Origin: Synaphobranchus kaupii
Lineage: Eukaryota > Chordata > Actinopteri > Anguilliformes > Synaphobranchidae
DNA: 64,000 bases
NCBI GenBank assembly: GCA_029718625.1
Contig: CM056397.1
Location: 372,001 to 436,000 of the forward strand
Direction of reading: 5' to 3'
Part shown: in pieces, positions 60,601 through 64,000 of the stretch
Layout: every line of letters starts with the position of its first letter
How positions within the stretch are numbered: position 1 is the first letter of the stretch
Translations under genes and position numbers: made by a program
Notes under the pieces: model-generated
The model's database searches: none
What the model was told of the DNA's origin: nothing
The model's input: the letters and a program-made list of their open reading frames with translations, nothing else

Positions 60601-60829
60601 CATTTTTAATTATTCTCTTGCACATTTCTCTGCATTGTAAACTACTGCAAGTGGGTGGTTAGATTAGTTAATTGGCTAAGTACCTCTGGAAGTTGTTGTG
60701 GCACCCTGATCTGACAGTCTGGTTTGTCGTCAATCTGGAACCTGACCGGTTCTATTCGACCACTCCGGTGTCCCCTTGGAATGGTCCTCTCCCCTCTCAT
60801 CCAGTAGAAATTCACTTGCGGATTGAAAT
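45070..60829 (-). CDS. mrps30: mrps30 (mitochondrial ribosomal protein S30 / mL65), partial gene, 4 exons
   Basis: A structural protein of the mitochondrial ribosome, known as S30 and now placed on the large subunit as mL65. The coding segments join in order 60684-60829, 57281-57386, 53713-53889 and 45070-45338 on the minus strand, each bordered by AG and GT and with matching phases (0, 1, 1), for about 232 residues. Recognisable segments are [19 protein letters not shown] and QIDDKP in the first, [11 protein letters not shown] in the second, YGHTQFHL and [14 protein letters not shown] in the third, and [20 protein letters not shown] then [10 protein letters not shown] in the last. These match the C-terminal half of vertebrate MRPS30 (about 440 residues). 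The N-terminal part, about 190-200 residues, is not found up to 64000 and must lie further right. The introns (8.4, 3.4 and 3.3 kb) are full of transposons. No damage in the visible exons, so it is probably functional. Confidence 0.93.
45450..45890 (-). pseudogene. Unrecognised coding-looking segment in the last mrps30 intron
   Basis: On the minus strand, 45890-45646 reads [20 protein letters not shown] then [20 protein letters not shown], ending at a stop. An overlapping frame, 45659-45450, reads [18 protein letters not shown] then [20 protein letters not shown] frameshift between the two would join them. It is not part of the mrps30 protein by position or phase. The composition looks protein-like, but I cannot name a family. 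A decayed transposon or retrocopied gene piece is most likely. Confidence 0.35.
45891..47011. other. Intron sequence, no gene seen
   Basis: GCTAGC-rich around 45895-45985 and 46430-46460. A segment at 46880-46995 (TTTGGTAGCCAATTGAACCC and onward) looks like a fish dispersed repeat. No coding evidence. Confidence 0.5.
47587..49069. mobile_element. Solo-LTR-like insertion (1.48 kb) in the Sleeping Beauty-type element
   Basis: It begins TGTAGGGA and ends TCCCTACA, so it has TG...CA ends inside a short inverted repeat as LTRs do. It is flanked by a 4-bp direct repeat AATG (47583-47586 and 49070-49073). Removing it rejoins the transposase at the expected place. It contains an (AT)n run at 47771-47836 and a duplicated motif around CGCCATAAATGTA (47713 and 47743). 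No retroelement genes are present. I cannot name the family. Confidence 0.65.
47771..47836. repeat. (AT)n microsatellite
   Basis: About 32 uninterrupted AT units within the LTR-like insert. Confidence 0.95.
49727..50592. mobile_element. piggyBac-like non-autonomous element
   Basis: 866 bp bounded by TTAA on both sides (49723-49726 and 50593-50596), with ends CCCTATTTACTTT and, on the other strand, CCCTATAGACTTC. TTAA target sites and CCCT ends are the mark of piggyBac. No transposase is seen. It lies between the left end and the transposase gene of the Tc1 element, and removing it restores that element's normal length. Confidence 0.75.
50661..51640 (+). pseudogene. Tc1 transposase, frameshifted
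   Basis: The start at 50661 reads [20 protein letters not shown], followed by two helix-turn-helix units ([20 protein letters not shown] and [14 protein letters not shown]) and a GRKRA-type linker. The frame is then broken three times: near 51028, near 51077 and near 51103. The middle break is a 2-bp loss within the codon of the first catalytic Asp of the DDE triad. The C-terminal part, 51164-51640, is intact and contains [13 protein letters not shown], the second Asp in [10 protein letters not shown] and the last acidic position in [11 protein letters not shown]. The original protein would be about 330-340 residues. It is inactive as read. Confidence 0.88.
52646..53614. mobile_element. Fold-back element with about 90-bp arms
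   Basis: The left arm 52646-52735 and the right arm 53524-53614 are near-perfect reverse complements with a few mismatches and a short indel. The interior of about 790 bp has no coding content. It lies next to the end of the Sleeping Beauty-type element and about 100 bp from mrps30 exon C. Confidence 0.7.
53713..53889 (-). CDS. mrps30: mrps30 exon C
   Basis: 177 bp. Acceptor TATTAG before 53889 and donor CAAG|GTGAGT after 53713, a near-perfect donor. It completes the split Gly codon, encodes [16 protein letters not shown] and later [18 protein letters not shown], and ends with the first base of a Gly codon. Confidence 0.93.
53890..54317. other. Intron sequence, no gene seen
   Basis: Intron between mrps30 exons B and C. 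Nothing recognised before the palindromic segment that follows. Confidence 0.5.
54318..54560. repeat. Palindromic non-autonomous element and flank
   Basis: 54388-54465 (TATCAGACGAGCCTCAAACC onward) is inverted at about 54505-54560 (onward to GGTTTGAGGCTCGTTTGATA), giving a hairpin with a centre near 54485. The left flank from 54318 is also shared with the inverted segment at 44318-44505, so that copy includes more than the hairpin. Confidence 0.65.
54578..54620. repeat. (TAC)n then (TAA)n microsatellite
   Basis: About eleven TAC units followed by three TAA units, at the edge of the palindromic element. Confidence 0.93.
54621..55337. other. Intron sequence, no gene seen
   Basis: AT-rich, with a short (TA)n run at about 54922-54942. 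No coding signal. Confidence 0.5.
55338..57197 (+). mobile_element. PIF/Harbinger-like element, both ends present
   Basis: 1,860 bp. The left end reads GGGCCCGATCTTACACCCGG and the right end, on the other strand, GGGCTCTATCTTGGCG. A 3-bp direct repeat ATG flanks it (55335-55337 and 57198-57200), the usual length for PIF/Harbinger. The TTACACCCGGCGC motif recurs inside the left end. The first 880 bp match 26471-27423 in inverted orientation. The element lies in a mrps30 intron, ending 83 bp from the donor of exon B. Confidence 0.75.
55703..56014 (+). pseudogene. PIF/Harbinger transposase remnant
   Basis: A short frame carrying [17 protein letters not shown], which resembles the conserved block around the first catalytic Asp of PIF/Harbinger nucleases (SINVQ-VCD). 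The following residues do not continue the family, and the second and third acidic residues are not seen. This is a decayed internal piece of an element that must be mobilised in trans, if at all. Confidence 0.6.
57281..57386 (-). CDS. mrps30: mrps30 exon B
   Basis: 106 bp. Acceptor CCTCTAG before 57386 and donor ACAG|GTACCA after 57281. It starts in phase 0 ([15 protein letters not shown]) and ends with the first base of a Gly codon. The conserved part is [15 protein letters not shown] longer open frame over the same bases in another frame is a shadow. A Harbinger element ends only 83 bp downstream of its donor. Confidence 0.9.
57637..57737. mobile_element. Short palindromic MITE-like element
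   Basis: About 100 bp with inverted ends (CCTTATGGAAA at the left, TTTCCATAAGG at the right) and an inner repeated AATATACTGCAGTATATT on each side. It has no coding content. It lies in the intron between mrps30 exons A and B. Confidence 0.65.
57738..58834. other. Intron sequence, no gene seen
   Basis: AT-rich with a small TAGCTAGCTAGC cluster near 58681. Short open frames have no family features. Confidence 0.5.
59011..59347. repeat. 35-bp minisatellite, nine full copies and one partial
   Basis: The unit CAGATACAGAAGGGTCTGTG plus 15 bases starts at 59011 and then every 35 bp to 59326. All nine full copies appear identical. Because 35 is not a multiple of 3, the three frames merge into one long open run on the minus strand (for example 59431-58835), which I regard as a by-product. 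Confidence 0.95.
59348..60683. other. Intron sequence, no gene seen
   Basis: A segment at about 60085-60225 starting GTGTTCCATTATGCAAACTT looks like a fish dispersed repeat. Nothing else recognised. Confidence 0.45.
60684..60829 (-). CDS. mrps30: mrps30 exon A (first visible; probably exon 2)
   Basis: 146 bp. Acceptor TTTTTTAG before 60829 and donor GAG|GTACTT after 60684. It begins with two bases of a split Asp codon and ends on a complete codon (QQLPE). It encodes the conserved FYWMRGE...PRGHR...RFQIDDKP stretch. The upstream exon is outside the window. Confidence 0.92.
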
Positions 60830-61547
60830 CTAAAAAAGAAAACATTTAGCTTGCAAGACAGTCATAACAGAAAGCTACCTAGCAACATGATTCGCAGCTA
60901 TCACGATAGGAGCTGGATATTCGTGATTTACAGGCGATGTCTAATATGCCAAGTTTGCTCCCACCTGCGGGGCTGCAGAGAGCATAGTCCCGCATAGAGG
61001 AATACGCACTGAAGAGCCAAAAATGCATTGCAATAACCTGTTAATTTGACAAAAAAAGGCAGCCTCCATTTGTCGCTTTCTTGCTCACTCATCCTTCGTT
61101 ATTTCTGTGTTTTGGGACTTTTGCAACATTGCCTATTCTGAAGTTTTTTTTAAAAAGGTCTTTTCTTTTTGTCTAATCTCTTTGTTTATGACTAATTAGG
61201 TAAATGACCATTGCATGCATAACATTTGGCAGTGCTGCCGATAAAGCCTCCAACTCAGCACGAGAACAAACAGCGAACCTTATATACACGCTTCAAATAT
61301 TATGTAAAAATGGTAGACCATTTATTGCAATACCTACAGCCTGCTGATAATAAAACATACATGAGATTTTGTTGTAGCCTACGACTGCGCAATGACAGAG
61401 ACTAGAAGAGGTTCAGACATAAGCTATAAAATATTAGCTATATCATAACATGGGTCCACCAATAAAATATACATATAAAAACAAATAGTGTTGCACATGC
61501 ATTTTTATTCAGAACATTTAACTCAGCAGTTATATATTAATTTTGAA
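60830..61547. other. First visible part of the mrps30 upstream intron, no gene seen
   Basis: The sequence was searched on the minus strand for the large N-terminal exon of mrps30 and none was found. Confidence 0.5.
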
Positions 61548-61620
61548 CTGCATTGTAAAAACGGAAACGTGTAGTTCTTTGCGCACCCCAAGAACCGCTC
61601 GTTTCCGCTTTACAATGCAG
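61548..61620. repeat. 73-bp near-perfect hairpin
   Basis: The outer stem CTGCATTGTAAA pairs with TTTACAATGCAG, the middle stem CGGAAACG with CGTTTCCG, and the inner stem GTTCTT with AAGAAC around a TGCGCACCCC loop. It could be a tiny MITE core or a foldable RNA. Confidence 0.75.
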
Positions 61621-61689
61621 CCCAAAAAGTATTTGATAAATGTGGGCAGTTATTGCTCCAGACTTTAATAACAATGTTCATTTTCAATA

Positions 61690-62250
61690 TTATTTGCACT
61701 GTAGAAACACTTCCGTATTTGCACTGTGGCAGTAAAGAAATAATTCCAATTTGTCTCTGATGATAGACTCCAGTATTTTACATGTGATGCAGGTTAAACT
61801 GACAGGCCTATAGTTTCCTGGATCAGTCCGGTCTCCTTTTTTATATATTGGTATTACATCACCTTTTTTCCAGTCTGGTATTTCTCCAGTTTCTAAAGAC
61901 AGTCTAAAAATACATGTCAGTGGCTTATAGATGATCTCTGAGTACACTTGGGTATATACCATCAGGGCCTGCTGCCTTATTTGTCTTTAATTTATGTAAT
62001 TTAGTACTTCCGGCCTATTAGTAACCTCTCAGGTAAAACTCTCAACAAAGTAATTGTTTAAGGCATCAGCAATATCCTCATTTTCATAAAGCAGTAACCC
62101 TTCCTTATTCTTAATGCACGTAACCTCCTCCTCAACTTTCCTTTTCCTACTGCAGTATTGAAAGAAACGTTTAGGATTACTTTTTGCATCTTGAGCAATT
62201 TGCCATTAAAACTGCCTTTTGGCTACCCTTCATTGTTTTCTAACCTTAGC
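61690..62250 (-). pseudogene. CR1/Rex1-like LINE fragment
   Basis: Minus-strand pieces of a non-LTR reverse transcriptase. Upstream, near 62210-62050, are AQDAKSNPKRFFQYCSRKRK and NEDIADALNNYFVESFT, the linker before the catalytic domain. At 61962-61690 follows GEIPDWKKGDVIPIYKKGDR then NYRPVSLTCITCKILESII, the start of the domain. The catalytic YADD is not reached and frames change between pieces. The NPKRFF...NNYF...NYRPVSL order fits CR1/Rex1-type LINEs. Confidence 0.75.
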
Positions 62251-63059
62251 ATGCATATTACAATAATTTGCCGTATTACTCTCAGTATTACCTTTTTATA
62301 TATCTTATAAAGCTTATTCTTTTACCTCAAACTCTTCCGTATAGCTTTATTCATTCACCGTGGAGACTGCTTTTTCAGTTTACTTTTCTTTACCTTTGGA
62401 ATGAATTTACATTGTACATCAAGAATAACCCTTTTGAACCTGCCCCACTTTTCATTCACAGTCAAGAAGTTGTGCCCAGTCTCTCAGTTGGTTGCCAGAG
62501 TTAGCTTGTCCGACAGTGATGGTTGAATTAGAAGGCAAGCACCTAACTCCACTGCCGGAGCAAGATTATTAAAGGTATTAAAATAATCTTGCCTCAGTCA
62601 AACAATCTTCAGTGCAAATCTGTAAAAGGCATATGCTAAACATAATAATGTGCCATTACAACCGGTGTAAGCAATCGTGTGCAACCTTGCTATACAGGCG
62701 ATTCATAAAACGTGATTAAGGCTGGATTTTTGTTAAAACACATCCTGTATCCCTAGACACGACAATGGTTGGTTTAAGAGAACACCAAAACAATGACCTT
62801 ATACCACCGGCCATCGCCATCTTTTGTTTATATACGTTGATAGGATAAGTTATGGGCCTTTTATTGTTGTTTTTATTTGCTATGAACTGCAGAACTGCCA
62901 CGCCATGATTTTCAAATACGTCTTACGATTTGGTTCTGGTGTCACGACATTGGCACCAGACTTGCCATTCAAAAGACTTGGCATTCAAAGATTAAATGTA
63001 GACGTTCCATTACGTCATTTAATGGGAGTCGAAGAGTCGACTCCAGTCGACTCTGAACG
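62251..63059. other. No gene seen; LINE-derived at the left edge
   Basis: 62250-62500 may be further decayed LINE sequence, minus strand. The rest holds no recognised feature; an Arg/Asp-poor short frame near 62824-63096 is unsupported. Confidence 0.4.
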
Positions 63060-63607
63060 TTGGAAAAATCCCGGAGTCGCACATCACTATGCCTAGAATA
63101 GAAGTCCCATGCTCACATTGTTGTACTTATTGTGCTATATTGCAAACAATTAGGCTACATAAAAATAAGTAATGTTTTATCCAATTAAAGACAGATGAAT
63201 CAATAGGCTCCCAATTTGTTGAACACACGTGCCACGTGGTTAAGCGCTTTCATCATATTTCCCCTTAAACGTATTAACGGAATGCACGTTTGGCCAATTA
63301 GGAGTGTATTGATTCAATTCAGCTTTTATTTTGATCAGTTAAAACAAATTACCTTTTTTATGCAGTGGTTTACAATATATAAAAATAAGCACAACGTGAA
63401 TATGACTTTTATTGGTCATGGCATGCACGGCTATTTCTCAAATAATGTGACTAAAGAGGCGAAGTGCTCCTTCTAAACATGAAAAGCACCCAATTATGAA
63501 GAAATGAACAGCTTGTTAAAATTCTGGGATTTTAAGTATGGTTGGGACGAAAACCAACATAGCCTACACAGTAGCCTACTCCAGGACCGAGTTTGGGAAA
63601 CACTGCC
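63060..63607 (-). mobile_element. Non-autonomous DNA element, minus orientation
   Basis: On the minus strand it begins CAGTGTTTCCCAAACTCGGT, then GTTGGTTTTCGTCCCAACC and CCCAGAATTTTAACAAGCTG. The same order of blocks occurs on the plus strand from 63614. Such CAGNG-TTCTCAA-CNNGGTCCTGG starts are common in fish repeats, probably hAT-derived. No transposase. Confidence 0.5.
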
Positions 63608-63613
63608 CTAGCG

Positions 63614-63980
63614 CAGGGGTTCTCAATCCTGGTCCTGGGGGACCCCTGTGTATGCTGGTTTTCGTTGCAACCGCAGTTGCAATCCCAGAATTTTAACAAG
63701 CTGTTAATTTTTCTTAATTAGGTGCTTTTCATGTTTGGAGGAATTATTCGCCCACTTAAGACACATTATGTCAGAAATAGCTATGCATGCCATGTAGAAC
63801 AAACTCCCCATATTCACATTGTGCTTATTGTGCTATATTGCAACAATTACATAAGAAAAGGTTACAAAATAATGTATTTTCACTCAAATGAAAGAGTGAA
63901 GTGAATCAATAGGCTCCTAATTAGGTTGTTGAACACATGTGTTTAACTCAATTTTTTCTTTAAGCTTAAGACAATGCAGG
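63614..63980 (+). mobile_element. Non-autonomous DNA element, plus orientation
   Basis: It begins CAGGGGTTCTCAATCCTGGT and continues CTGGTTTTCGTTGCAACC and CCCAGAATTTTAACAAGCTG. It is head-to-head with the element at 63060-63607. From about 63790 it carries a TTATTGTGCTATATTGCAA segment also present near 63130 in the same orientation. It may continue past the window. Confidence 0.5.
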
Positions 63981-64000
63981 TTTGGCTCGTTATCATTTGC

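Noticed and set aside
60830..64000. N-terminal exon of mrps30 inside the window
   Set aside because: I looked on the minus strand for a long frame with the conserved N-terminal half and found only LINE pieces and short frames.

Overview
The window is animal DNA, almost certainly from a teleost fish. The evidence is the mix of mobile elements (Sleeping Beauty-type and other Tc1 transposons, a PIF/Harbinger element, a hAT/ZBED5-like element, piggyBac, L2, L1 and CR1/Rex1-like LINE pieces) together with four spliced exons of a vertebrate mitochondrial ribosomal protein gene. There are no bacterial-style operons.

Positions 1-25970 are one continuous tandem array. The basic unit is 21 bp, arranged as a 42-bp dimer (about 600 dimers), and it is organised into nested higher-order repeats. 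One block of about 4.3 kb recurs 10.1 kb away almost without change. Two shorter blocks recur at 2,748 and 2,830 bp. A third copy of the large block runs into a gap of exactly 500 N (25971-26470) and carries many one-base insertions. Because 21 is a multiple of 3 and the unit lacks stops, very long reading frames exist on both strands. I treat these as by-products of the repeat, not genes.

Positions 26471-44940 are transposon-dominated. In order: a PIF/Harbinger copy cut by the gap, a 1.2-kb block of repeated nested hairpins behind a TATA-like box (the least explained segment), a hAT transposon with a broken transposase and a 0.6-kb insertion, a fold-back element with perfect 87-bp arms and an L2 piece in its loop, a second L2 piece, a Tc1-like element with long inverted repeats, and an L1-type LINE on the minus strand with nearly full-length ORF2.

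Positions 44990-64000 hold the only host gene I can support: mrps30 (mitochondrial ribosomal protein S30, now called mL65), minus strand. Exons lie at 60684-60829, 57281-57386, 53713-53889 and 45070-45338, all with GT/AG borders and matching phases, with a likely poly(A) signal at 44992-44997. The N-terminal exon must lie beyond position 64000. The introns are filled with transposons, most strikingly a Sleeping Beauty-type element (47012-52615) carrying a solo-LTR-like insert and a second Tc1 element, which in turn carries a piggyBac-like element. Removing the inserts leaves about 1.64 kb and 1.61 kb, the normal sizes for these families.
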